Below the pieces are notes generated by a model. That model worked only from the letters and a program-made list of their open reading frames with translations, was not told the DNA's origin and searched no databases. Positions 1-7,616 of a stretch of DNA of 64,000 bases are shown piece by piece. This stretch comes from Lacinutrix himadriensis. GTDB taxonomy: Bacteria > Bacteroidota > Bacteroidia > Flavobacteriales > Flavobacteriaceae. The stretch is from positions 124,001 to 188,000 of the forward strand of contig NZ_LIQI01000031.1 in assembly GCF_001418105.1 (NCBI RefSeq). Direction: 5' to 3'. Position 1 is the stretch's first letter, and each line of letters begins with the position of its first letter. The translations under genes were made by a program, and so were the position numbers.

Positions 1-167
1 TTCATTGTGGTTAATAGCCAATTATTATCTACATGCATTTCACGAGCAGTAATAAAATTTCGAGCTTCCATAATAGAAACAGGAATAGCTTCTAGGTTCG
101 GTAAAAGCATGAATGCTACCAATATGCAGATACTAATTACGGGGTATTTTTCAAGTGTTTTTAACAT
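1..167 (-). CDS. GT-C glycosyltransferase (ArnT/PMT-like), N-terminal part only
   Basis: Reading the minus strand from the ATG at 167 gives about 55 codons that run off the left edge. They start MLKTLEKYPVI, followed by one hydrophobic helix (about residues 9-22) and then MEARNFITAREMH. This resembles the first periplasmic loop of ArnT/PMT-type GT-C enzymes, where an acidic residue (here the E of EARN) precedes a conserved ARE segment. Such enzymes transfer sugars from polyprenyl-phosphate donors in the periplasm. The start overlaps the end of the upstream LAB_N gene by 17 bases, so the two are probably translationally coupled. The family call is inferred from a short fragment; a hypothetical membrane protein is the alternative. 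Confidence 0.6.
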   Translation of the reverse strand, partial: MLKTLEKYPVISICILVAFMLLPNLEAIPVSIMEARNFITAREMHVDNNWLLTTM

Positions 168-783
168 GACTCTTTTTTAGCAACATTAAATTCCGACTAT
201 AAATAACGGCTCCAAAAAGCTGTCCTATAAATAATACAGGATCTTTTCTAATAATAGCATAGGTTAAAATTAAAATAGAGCCAATTAAGCTTAGTAGCCA
301 AAAACCTAAAGGTAAAGAAGATTCTTTTTGTTTTTCGGAATATAGCCATTGAAATACAAAACGTAACGTGAAAACTACTTGCGAAACAATACCTAAAGCC
401 AATAGCCAAAACGGAATGGCTTCGTTTTTAAACAAGCGTTCTACGTCAATAGTATTGTTATTAAAATAAAATATAGAAATAAAAACAGGAACTAAAAGTA
501 AGAACCAACGCATTACTTTGGGGAATTTCTCCCATTGCTTTTGCAATTGTAAATTTCTTATATAAATAAAATAGGTGAGTCCTTGACCTAGCATAATAGC
601 AAAGTCATCACGTAAATAACCATATACAAATAATAAAAAGGAAGCGAATAAGCTTAGTGTCCAGAAAAGTGTAGGTGTCGTTACTTTTTTTTGTTTTTCG
701 CTAGTAATCCATTGTATTATTAGTCGAGAGGAGAATAATATTTGTGCTGCAAACCCAATGCTATATATTATCCAAGTACTCAT
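151..783 (-). CDS. Duplicated LAB_N (lipid A biosynthesis N-terminal) membrane protein
   Basis: A 210-aa integral membrane protein made of two copies of one three-helix unit. Copy 1 (about residues 4-82) contains SRLIIQWITSEKQKK, LFWTLSLFASF and YFIYIRNLQL. Copy 2 (about 125-204) contains LRFVFQWLYSEKQKE, FWLLSLIGSI and VIYSRNLMLL. A single hydrophobic segment near residues 93-107 joins them, giving a 3-1-3 pattern. The repeated W-SEKQK and IR/SRNL motifs are those of LAB_N domains, which usually occur singly. It lies between a DPM1-like GT2 and a GT-C transferase, so a role in handling or flipping the lipid-linked sugar is inferred. No activity is shown by the sequence itself. Confidence 0.8.
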   Translation of the reverse strand: MSTWIIYSIGFAAQILFSSRLIIQWITSEKQKKVTTPTLFWTLSLFASFLLFVYGYLRDDFAIMLGQGLTYFIYIRNLQLQKQWEKFPKVMRWFLLLVPVFISIFYFNNNTIDVERLFKNEAIPFWLLALGIVSQVVFTLRFVFQWLYSEKQKESSLPLGFWLLSLIGSILILTYAIIRKDPVLFIGQLFGAVIYSRNLMLLKKSHVKNT

Positions 784-876
784 TATACCAATTTAATTAT
801 AAAATGTTGTTTCAAAATCGCAGGTATTTTTAAATGTAAATAGAACAAGATAATATGTTTTATGGTTAAATAGGTA

Positions 877-1590
877 TTAACCTTGTTTTGCAACTTTATA
901 ATTAATGTATTTTCTTTTCATCCATAAATAAGCAAAGCAATCTGCCAAAGGACCAAGCAATCGATTCCATACCCCGAAATTTGCTTGACCAGCAATTCTA
1001 GGAAAGTGTTGCACAGGAATTTGAATTACTTTTCCGTTTTGCAATAAAATCATTGCAGGCAAAAATCGATGTAAACCTCTAAACATAGGAATACGTTTAG
1101 CGTAGTCTGTTTTTATCACTTTTAACGGACAACCAGTATCGTCCATGCCGTCATGGGTAAAACTTCGTCTAATGCCATTGGCAATTTTTGAAGACATATT
1201 TTTTACAAAGCTATCTTTTCTGTTAGCGCGTACTCCAGTGACCAAGTCGTAAGGACCAATATGCTCTAAAAGTAAATTAAAATCTTCAGGAGCAGTTTGT
1301 AGATCACTATCTATATAACCAACAAATTCGGTTTCCGTATAATCAAAACCAGCTTTAACAGCAGCACTTAATCCTCTGTTAGATTCGAAAGAGATAAATG
1401 AGAATTCGGGGTTTCTGTTACAAATAGCCTCGATTAATTCTTGGCTTTTGTCTTTAGATCCATCATTTACAAATAGAATTTTGGTTTTCTTTGTTGCTAT
1501 TTTGGTATAAGCAAGTAATTCTTTTTCTACACGAAATAGATTATCTTCTTCATTATACACAGGAACAATGATGGTAAATTGGAAATTCAT
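877..1590 (-). CDS. GT2 glycosyltransferase, DPM1/ArnC-like polyprenyl-phosphate sugar synthase
   Basis: A 237-aa GT-A enzyme starting MNFQFTIIVPVYNEEDN, with donor-site FVNDGSKDKS, acceptor-side NRGLSAAVKAG and metal-binding YIDSDLQT. The later segment DDTGCPLKVIK matches the DPM1/ArnC group, which makes polyprenyl-phosphate-linked sugars on the cytoplasmic face. No C-terminal membrane helices are seen, unlike GtrB-type enzymes. The frame stays open upstream to 1773, but the extension is low-complexity and non-conserved, and the ATG at 1590 sits directly before the GT2 fold, so I use it. It is probably the first gene of the operon continuing into the LAB_N and GT-C genes. Confidence 0.85.
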   Translation of the reverse strand: MNFQFTIIVPVYNEEDNLFRVEKELLAYTKIATKKTKILFVNDGSKDKSQELIEAICNRNPEFSFISFESNRGLSAAVKAGFDYTETEFVGYIDSDLQTAPEDFNLLLEHIGPYDLVTGVRANRKDSFVKNMSSKIANGIRRSFTHDGMDDTGCPLKVIKTDYAKRIPMFRGLHRFLPAMILLQNGKVIQIPVQHFPRIAGQANFGVWNRLLGPLADCFAYLWMKRKYINYKVAKQG

Positions 1591-1773
1591 ATATACGAAA
1601 CTTAATACTGCAAATGTATTCTTTTTTGGCCAATAGAAATTCTTTGTAAAAAAAAATCTGTTTCTTTGTGTTATAAATCTTTTATAGGTAACATTCATAA
1701 CCAAAACTTGATAAGCAAGAATACAGATTAAATGGATGTTACATATAACCTTTGAAAAATTATAGATATACAC

Positions 1774-2715
1774 ATGAAAATTTTAATAACTGGAGCAGCA
1801 GGTTTTATTGGTTCACATACAGCAGAACGTTTACGTAGCTTAGGCCATGAAGTTATTGGTGTTGATAATTTTTCATCTTACTATAGTTTAGAATTAAAGA
1901 AGCTAAACGAAAAAGCCCTTACAGATAAAGGAATTACTATAATTAATAAAGATTTACGTGATACCGATTTAGCGGAAGTTTTACCAAAAGACATCAACTA
2001 TATCTTTCATTATGCTGCACAACCAGGAATATCTAAAACATCTACGTTTGAAGATTATTTTAGTAACAATATCATTGCTACCAAAAACCTGATTGATTAT
2101 GCACTAACTTTAAGCCATTTAGAATTGTTTGTAAATATTGGTACTTCTTCTATTTACGGATTAGAAGCTACTTTTCCAGAAACAGTTGCTGTAAAACCAG
2201 CTTCTCATTATGGGGTTACTAAATTAGCAGCAGAGCAATTAGTACTTCAAAAAAGTAGAGAAAATATTTTTAAAGCCTGCTCTTTACGTTTATACTCTGT
2301 AATAGGCCCACGTGAAAGACCAGAAAAAATGTACACCAAACTTATTGCTTGTGCATATAATGACACTTCTTTTCCTTTATATAGTGGTAGTGCAACGCAC
2401 TTACGAAGTTTTACTTATGTTGGTGATATTGTAGATGGGGTGGTTAGTGTGATTAGTAATGAAGAAAAAGTAAATGGTGAAATCATAAACCTTGGGACAG
2501 AAGTAGAGCATACTACACAAGAAGGTATTGAAGCTGTTGAAAAAGTAATTGGGAAGTCTATAAAAATAGATCATGTAGACGCTAGAATAGGAGATCAATT
2601 ACGCACTAAGGCAAATATTGATAAAGCTAGAAAGTTGCTAAACTACAATCCGGAAACGACTTTGTTAGCAGGAGTAGAAGCGCAAGTGAATTGGTATAAA
2701 GAAAACTTTTTGTAG
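1774..2715 (+). CDS. NAD-dependent epimerase/dehydratase (extended SDR)
   Basis: A 313-aa nucleotide-sugar epimerase or dehydratase. The N-terminal Rossmann motif is GAAGFIGSHTAE (about residues 7-18), the acidic cofactor end is GVDNFSSYYS, and the catalytic set is TSS plus YGVTK (YxxxK near residue 147). A later RSFTYVGDIVDGV segment is typical of the UDP-glucuronate/UDP-glucose 4-epimerase branch. It is transcribed divergently from the GT2 gene at 1590, with about 180 bases between. The exact substrate cannot be set from the sequence. It probably supplies a nucleotide sugar to the neighbouring lipid-linked sugar module, but this is inference. Confidence 0.85.
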   Translation: MKILITGAAGFIGSHTAERLRSLGHEVIGVDNFSSYYSLELKKLNEKALTDKGITIINKDLRDTDLAEVLPKDINYIFHYAAQPGISKTSTFEDYFSNNIIATKNLIDYALTLSHLELFVNIGTSSIYGLEATFPETVAVKPASHYGVTKLAAEQLVLQKSRENIFKACSLRLYSVIGPRERPEKMYTKLIACAYNDTSFPLYSGSATHLRSFTYVGDIVDGVVSVISNEEKVNGEIINLGTEVEHTTQEGIEAVEKVIGKSIKIDHVDARIGDQLRTKANIDKARKLLNYNPETTLLAGVEAQVNWYKENFL

Positions 2716-2882
2716 GCTTTTTTTAAGGTTGGTTTATGGTTTTTATTTAAGGTAAGTAATTCCTTTAAGAAATAGAATCCAAATTTAAAAGGTATAGTTT
2801 CACTAAGACATTCGGGATTTGAATTTAATGATGTATATTTATGTCTAGCATATCTATTTAATAAATCCCAAAAACATATTGC

Positions 2883-4067
2883 ATGCATTCCTTTAAGTTA
2901 TTTATTGTTTGTCTTTTATTAAGTGTTTCCGTTCAATCCCAAGAAAATAAACTTAAAATTGAAGGTGTTATTTTAGACGAATCTCAATTAAGTATTCCTT
3001 ATGCTGCAATTGGTATACCCTCAAAATATCTTGGTACTTCAAGTAATGAAGACGGACGCTTTTATTTAGAATTATCAAAGAAAAATATTGCAGATACATT
3101 AGAAATTTCTTCTATAGGATTTATAACTTCCAAAATAGTTGTAAAAGAGTTTTTAGCATTAAAAGATAAAACTATAATCTTAGAGGAAGATATCGTATCG
3201 CTAGATGAAGTTAGTATCTTAAATCCGGAGCAATATGTTAGATTAGCTTTTAAAAATTTAAAAGAAAATACCGTAAGTGCTACGCATGAATTAAAAATTC
3301 TGAATCGGTTTTTTGCTGTGGAAAATGATAAAGCTAAATTTTTTATAGAACATTATGTCAAAGTTAGAGATATTGGTCCGAAAGGCGGACAAGAAGTTCG
3401 CAAAATAGAGGTGGTAGAAGGTAGAAAATCTGAAGATTATCGTCTTTACAAAAACGCAAATATTGGAAGAATTTATCCAATAAATTTTATGAATAGAATA
3501 GATCCTTTGCGAAGAGGTATTACTATTAATAATTATAAATGGACAAAAATAGGAGATACCTCTTATGATGGCGAAGATATTGTTATTATTCAAGGAGTCA
3601 ATCAAGTGGAGAAAAGGAAAAATTATTTAGATCCAGTGCTCTATATTGGTGTCGATACGTATAAGGTGTATAAAACTAGAAACAGAGCTTCCAACGTGGT
3701 TTATATTTATAAAAAAAATAAAGATGGAAGACTTTATTTAAGCTATCATAACCATTATACAAGGAGGTTTATGGATTTAAGTGAAGAGCATCAAAAAATA
3801 CTTCAAACCACAAATCAAAAAATAAAATTATCCAAGAGAAATGAGGTGATTGTTTTAGGAATAGAAACGAATAAGAAGAAATTAGACGCTAAAAACACCT
3901 ATGTACATAAGACCAAGATGGAAGAGGTAGATGTAAAATATGACTCGCTTTTTTGGAAAAACTTCAACTTACCACCTGCAACAGAATATTACAAAAAGAG
4001 TGTGAAAGAATTAGAAGCAAATTTTGGAGTCGATATTCATACCCAGTTTGAATTGGTGAACAAATAA
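2883..4067 (+). CDS. Secreted protein with carboxypeptidase-regulatory-like domain
   Basis: A 394-aa protein with a signal peptide (MHSFKLFIVCLLLSVSVQSQ, residues 1-20) followed by a CarboxypepD_reg-like beta domain (about 24-110: IEGVILDESQLSIPYAAIGI, TSSNEDGRFYLEL, DTLEISSIGF). This is the domain at the start of many Bacteroidota TonB-dependent receptors and DUF5686-type proteins, but here there is no plug or barrel. The remaining 280 residues are charged, with mixed alpha/beta character and no motif I recognise. It ends only a few bases before the convergent gene at 4075. Likely periplasmic or outer-membrane associated; function unknown. Confidence 0.75.
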   Translation: MHSFKLFIVCLLLSVSVQSQENKLKIEGVILDESQLSIPYAAIGIPSKYLGTSSNEDGRFYLELSKKNIADTLEISSIGFITSKIVVKEFLALKDKTIILEEDIVSLDEVSILNPEQYVRLAFKNLKENTVSATHELKILNRFFAVENDKAKFFIEHYVKVRDIGPKGGQEVRKIEVVEGRKSEDYRLYKNANIGRIYPINFMNRIDPLRRGITINNYKWTKIGDTSYDGEDIVIIQGVNQVEKRKNYLDPVLYIGVDTYKVYKTRNRASNVVYIYKKNKDGRLYLSYHNHYTRRFMDLSEEHQKILQTTNQKIKLSKRNEVIVLGIETNKKKLDAKNTYVHKTKMEEVDVKYDSLFWKNFNLPPATEYYKKSVKELEANFGVDIHTQFELVNK

Positions 4068-4074
4068 ATAATTA

Positions 4075-5070
4075 TTAGGTAACAGAATTATTACCAGGAC
4101 TCATTATTAAAGGATAGGCTAATTGCAGTAGGCTTTCTTTTTCTTTTAACGATAAGGTAATTGGTAGTTGGGCTAATCCAATTAGTCGACGCATGACTTC
4201 AATACCGGTTATTTGGGATAAAAGTTCAGAATCGATAGTATTCGGATAGTTTTTTTGAATGATAGAAAGCGCTGTTTTATTTTTAGCGATTAAAATAGCA
4301 TGCGCAGCAAGAACACCAAGATCAAATTCTGGGAAACCTAAAAAGCTAAATTCCGGGTCAATAATATACACACGTTCCTTTTTGTTCATCCAACTTCCAG
4401 GATAAAAGTCACCATGTATTAAAGTCGTACCGTCGGATAGATATTTACTTCCTATCTCCTTAATTTTTGCTTTCAGTAAGGTGTCTTTTTTGTAGGCAGT
4501 AGAAAGGTTTTCTAATCCGGGTTGTATCTCATTTAACGAAAAACCATTGTTTTCCATAAATGGAAGTTCAAAAATATGCTGATAATTCAATAGACGTAAA
4601 TCTGTGTTTTTCGGATAGTCTTTAGGTGCCTTTGCATTATGAATATTAGCAACAATTTCAACCAATAATTCCAGTTGTTTTGTTTCTAATGTACCAGTGT
4701 TATACAAATACGTCATGTCTTCACATGCGCCTAAATCTTCAAGAATTAGTAAATGATTTTCCGAATTGTATTTTAATATCTTAGGAAAGTGCTTATTCAA
4801 TAAAGTATTGCTAGCAATCGTTTTATAAAATTGATACTCCACATCAATACGTGCAATAGGCGCTTCAATATCTTTATATTTTTGAACAAACGGTCTAGAT
4901 TGTTTTAAAATAAAGGAACGTAAATTAGTAGTAACACGTAATACGACATTCATATTCCCTTCACCAGGTTTGCTTACTTTGGTAATGTGTTCTTCTGTAG
5001 TATTAAAAAAGCCAATCTTTTGTAAAAGGCCTTTAATTGCTGCTATGGGAGTTTGTTGATCAATAAACAT
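4075..5070 (-). CDS. APH-fold small-molecule kinase, methylthioribose-kinase-like
   Basis: A 331-aa aminoglycoside-phosphotransferase-fold kinase. Visible motifs are an ATP-binding region with VVLRVTT and FILKQSRPFVQKY, a catalytic loop LIHGDFYPGSWM (HGD near residue 220), and a metal-binding IDPEFSFLGFPEFDLG. The HGD-x5-S loop and the DxE rather than DxD metal motif are features of S-methyl-5-thioribose kinase (MtnK), not of antibiotic kinases. The next gene upstream, 12 bases away, is a nucleoside hydrolase, so the pair may release a ribose-type sugar from a nucleoside and then phosphorylate it. The true substrate could be methylthioribose or another pentose. Confidence 0.75.
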   Translation of the reverse strand: MFIDQQTPIAAIKGLLQKIGFFNTTEEHITKVSKPGEGNMNVVLRVTTNLRSFILKQSRPFVQKYKDIEAPIARIDVEYQFYKTIASNTLLNKHFPKILKYNSENHLLILEDLGACEDMTYLYNTGTLETKQLELLVEIVANIHNAKAPKDYPKNTDLRLLNYQHIFELPFMENNGFSLNEIQPGLENLSTAYKKDTLLKAKIKEIGSKYLSDGTTLIHGDFYPGSWMNKKERVYIIDPEFSFLGFPEFDLGVLAAHAILIAKNKTALSIIQKNYPNTIDSELLSQITGIEVMRRLIGLAQLPITLSLKEKESLLQLAYPLIMSPGNNSVT

Positions 5071-5082
5071 AAACGTATTCGA

Positions 5083-6045
5083 TTATAAATTTTTTAAAGC
5101 GTTCCAGAAATTAGCTTTCATTGCAGGAACGTCTATTTGGGTATGTATACCAATGTTGCGCTGTGTGTTTTCCGGAGGTGTTGTAAATGGTTTGACAGTA
5201 GACAATTCTGGGTATGCTAAAGCTTCAATAATAGCAACATCCCACATCACCCATTTTTTCTTTTCAGGATCTTCTTTCGTCCACCAACGATCATAGGTTT
5301 CCCATCTGTTTATTAAATAACTGGCAATCCCTTTTTTATTTTTTAAATGGCTATCCACTTCTTGTTTTGTGAAAGTTAAATGCTGACTAGTGGTCGCCGT
5401 CATTACGTCAAGATCTAATGTTTTGGTGTTGAGCAAAACTTCTACAGCAATAGGATCATTCCCAGAGTTGAATTCTTTTTTATTATACACATTGGTATCT
5501 GGTGTGTGCCAAAAACCAAGATAATGTACTTTTAATTTCGGAATTATGGAAGGATCTTCTAAAATAGCGGAAGCTACATTGGTAGTAGAACCCAAAATAA
5601 CGACATGCAATTTTTGATGCTCTTTCATTTGATGGGCTGTTTCAATGATAACACGAGAAGCTTCGGAAGGAGCAGGTATTCCATATGTTGTTAATGGTTT
5701 ATTACTCCCCAACGGAAGCATAATTCCTTTCACATCCATTAATCGAATAATTTCTTCATTAATGGTTTGGCTTTCCATAACCGTATTTTCTGAAGCTAAA
5801 GGCGAAGTATGGAACTGTGCAGAAGTTATTGCGTGTAGATTAAATTTAGGCTGTAAAATAGCGCTTACAATAGCATATAAATCATCTACTTCATTTGCCG
5901 TATCTGCATCGATAATTACATCTATACTTTTGGCAGAATCTTGTGCTTTTACATTTAAGAAACAAAAAAGTAAAAGTCCGTTAAAGAAGTGAAAAATCAT
6001 TTTTTTAGCAGAATTCTTTAGGTGTAAATTTTTTAATAATGTCAT
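5083..6045 (-). CDS. Exported inosine-uridine-type nucleoside hydrolase
   Basis: A 320-aa nucleoside hydrolase. The N-terminal calcium-binding signature is IDADTANEVDD (D-x-D-x5-DD, about residues 46-56), and the later VILGSTTNVASAI and FNSGNDPIAVEVLL fit the family. These enzymes cut the N-glycosidic bond of ribonucleosides. Residues 1-34 (hydrophobic FHFFNGLLLFCFLNVKAQ after a lysine-rich start) look like a signal peptide, so the enzyme is probably periplasmic or surface lipid-associated, whereas many relatives are cytoplasmic. Met16 is an alternative start. It precedes the MTR-kinase-like gene in the same direction by 12 bases and is probably co-transcribed with it. Confidence 0.85.
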   Translation of the reverse strand: MTLLKNLHLKNSAKKMIFHFFNGLLLFCFLNVKAQDSAKSIDVIIDADTANEVDDLYAIVSAILQPKFNLHAITSAQFHTSPLASENTVMESQTINEEIIRLMDVKGIMLPLGSNKPLTTYGIPAPSEASRVIIETAHQMKEHQKLHVVILGSTTNVASAILEDPSIIPKLKVHYLGFWHTPDTNVYNKKEFNSGNDPIAVEVLLNTKTLDLDVMTATTSQHLTFTKQEVDSHLKNKKGIASYLINRWETYDRWWTKEDPEKKKWVMWDVAIIEALAYPELSTVKPFTTPPENTQRNIGIHTQIDVPAMKANFWNALKNL

Positions 6046-6373
6046 TATAATATTTTTATCTCCTTTCTTTTAAAAAGGATTTTTTTGATGGTTTCTATAT
6101 AATTGTAACTTTTAGATACAGTGGTTATTCCAAATTTAATATCTGCAAAAGGGCTGCAATAAAATACGTGCTGTGTATGAGTCGTAAATTTTGTGTTTTA
6201 TTACTAATATTAAATTATAAAATATAGAAAAACTAAAAGCACCGTTTTTAAAAGGTGCTTTTTTATTGATTTGTTTTTTTATCTGGTTAGTAAGAGATAA
6301 AGTTGTTTTAAGGGCTTATGTCATGTGTTAAACGAAATTCAATAGAAAAGAATAAATTCGAATGTGTTAAAAA
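6046..6373. other. Intergenic region between meaB and the nucleoside hydrolase
   Basis: This A+T-rich stretch has no supported gene. It holds a hairpin with an 8-bp stem flanked by A and T runs (6236-6266, listed separately). The part from 6046 to about 6180 must carry the promoter of the nucleoside hydrolase on the minus strand, but no clear -33/-7 pair could be picked out. Confidence 0.5.
6236..6266 (-). terminator. Rho-independent terminator candidate downstream of meaB
   Basis: AAAGCACC (6236-6243) pairs perfectly with GGTGCTTT (6254-6261) around a 10-base A/T loop. A T-run follows on both strands, so it could act in either direction. It lies about 110 bases past the meaB stop and upstream of the nucleoside hydrolase, so terminating meaB is the likely job. 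Confidence 0.6.
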
Positions 6374-7456
6374 TTACAAGTCTTGCGCTAGTCCCAATAA
6401 ATAATCTGCAGCAGCAAAAGGAGTCGTTTCATTGTCTTCAATTCGTTGCAGCTGTATTTGTAGAGCATCTTTAATTTTTTCATTGTTGAAGAAATCCGTT
6501 TTTAAACGGTTTTCGATAGTTTGAAGTAGCCAAAACTTGTTTTGCTCGTTTCGTTTATGGTTGCCGTAATTATTTTTAGAGGTAATAGAAATGTACTCTT
6601 CAATAATTGTCCAAATTTCTGCAATACCTTGGTTGTGTAAAGCACTACATAAAGTAACTTTAGGTTGCCAACCAGAATCTTTTTCAGGATAGAGGTGAAG
6701 CGCTCTGTTGAATTCTACTTTTGCAATTTTAGCACTCCTTGCGTTGTCGCCATCTGCTTTATTAATAGCAATAGCATCGGCCATTTCTATAATACCGCGT
6801 TTTATACCTTGTAATTCGTCTCCAGCTCCAGCGAGTTTTAACAGTAAAAAGAAATCTACCATACTATGTACCGCAGTTTCACTTTGACCAACACCAACAG
6901 TTTCAATAATAATAGTATCAAAACCAGCAGCTTCGCAAAGAATAATAGTTTCTCGTGTTTTTCTAGCTACACCACCAAGAGATTCTCCCGAAGGCGAAGG
7001 TCTAATAAATGCATTTTTATCTTTTACCAAGTCTTCCATTCTGGTTTTGTCACCAAGAATACTTCCTTTGGTTAGCGAACTGCTAGGATCAATGGCTAAG
7101 ACAGCAACCTTTTTTCCTTGACTCGTTAAATACGTTCCAAAAGCTTCAATAAAGGTGCTTTTTCCAACTCCAGGAACTCCTGTAATACCAACGCGAACCG
7201 ATTTGTTTGCATGGGCTAAACAGGCTTTAATTATGGTGTTTGCTTTTTCTAAATGCGCAGCGTTCTTACTTTCTACTAAAGTAATAGCTCTACTTAATGC
7301 GGTAATATTTCCTTTTAAAATCTGCGAAACTAAATCTGCAGCACTAGGTTGTGCTTTTCGTTTTTGTTTAATTTTATTTATAGAACTAGCATTGGTAATT
7401 TCATTTTGTGAAACTCCTTGCTTTTCTTGTAATGCAGATTTTTTTTGTTTTGCCAC
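6374..7456 (-). CDS. meaB: Methylmalonyl-CoA mutase-associated GTPase MeaB (ArgK family)
   Basis: A 360-aa G3E P-loop GTPase. It has Walker A GVPGVGKST (about residues 94-102), a switch-like AIDPSSSLTKGSILGDKTRM, GESLGGVARKTRE, Walker B with IIIETVGVGQSE, and base-recognition NKADGDN. These are the diagnostic motifs of MeaB, which loads and protects adenosylcobalamin in methylmalonyl-CoA mutase in the cytoplasm. The mutase genes are not in this window, but a B12 adenosyltransferase lies at 24450. The first 40 residues are lysine-rich and poorly conserved, which is usual. A TANNTTTG-like box lies about 80 bases upstream. Confidence 0.93.
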   Translation of the reverse strand: MAKQKKSALQEKQGVSQNEITNASSINKIKQKRKAQPSAADLVSQILKGNITALSRAITLVESKNAAHLEKANTIIKACLAHANKSVRVGITGVPGVGKSTFIEAFGTYLTSQGKKVAVLAIDPSSSLTKGSILGDKTRMEDLVKDKNAFIRPSPSGESLGGVARKTRETIILCEAAGFDTIIIETVGVGQSETAVHSMVDFFLLLKLAGAGDELQGIKRGIIEMADAIAINKADGDNARSAKIAKVEFNRALHLYPEKDSGWQPKVTLCSALHNQGIAEIWTIIEEYISITSKNNYGNHKRNEQNKFWLLQTIENRLKTDFFNNEKIKDALQIQLQRIEDNETTPFAAADYLLGLAQDL

Positions 7457-7534
7457 TTCGATGTTATTCTTAAACGTTCAAAATTTGAGCTATTTTATAA
7501 AGGAATAAATGTAAGGTTTAAGTACCTAATTTAG

Positions 7535-7542
7535 CAAATATA
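7535..7542 (-). promoter_or_regulatory. Possible -7 box for meaB
   Basis: Read on the minus strand this is TATATTTG, an exact match to the Bacteroidota -7 consensus TANNTTTG, about 80 bases upstream of the meaB ATG. No convincing -33 TTG was found at the right distance. Confidence 0.35.
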
Positions 7543-7616
7543 AATGGAATTTAAAATAGGATAAGATTATAATTGTGAGGAAAGAATGCATACTTAAAGT
7601 ACTAACTTTCTCACTA

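Noticed and set aside
1591-1773. N-terminal extension of the GT2 at 877-1590
   Set aside because: The frame is open to 1773 but encodes a low-complexity stretch without GT2 similarity, and the ATG at 1590 sits directly before the conserved fold. The region is better seen as the divergent promoter gap.
2643-2888. Minus-strand frame between the epimerase and the regulatory-domain protein
   Set aside because: It overlaps the end of the epimerase gene and has no domain or start signal.
4075-5070. Aminoglycoside resistance gene
   Set aside because: The fold is shared, but the DxE motif and the loop HGDFYPGS fit MTR-kinase-like enzymes, and the neighbour is a nucleoside hydrolase.
6236-6266. Riboswitch or leader hairpin of the nucleoside hydrolase
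   Set aside because: It lies nearly 200 bases upstream of the start and is a simple terminator-type hairpin; no conserved riboswitch core (for example cobalamin or purine) could be found.
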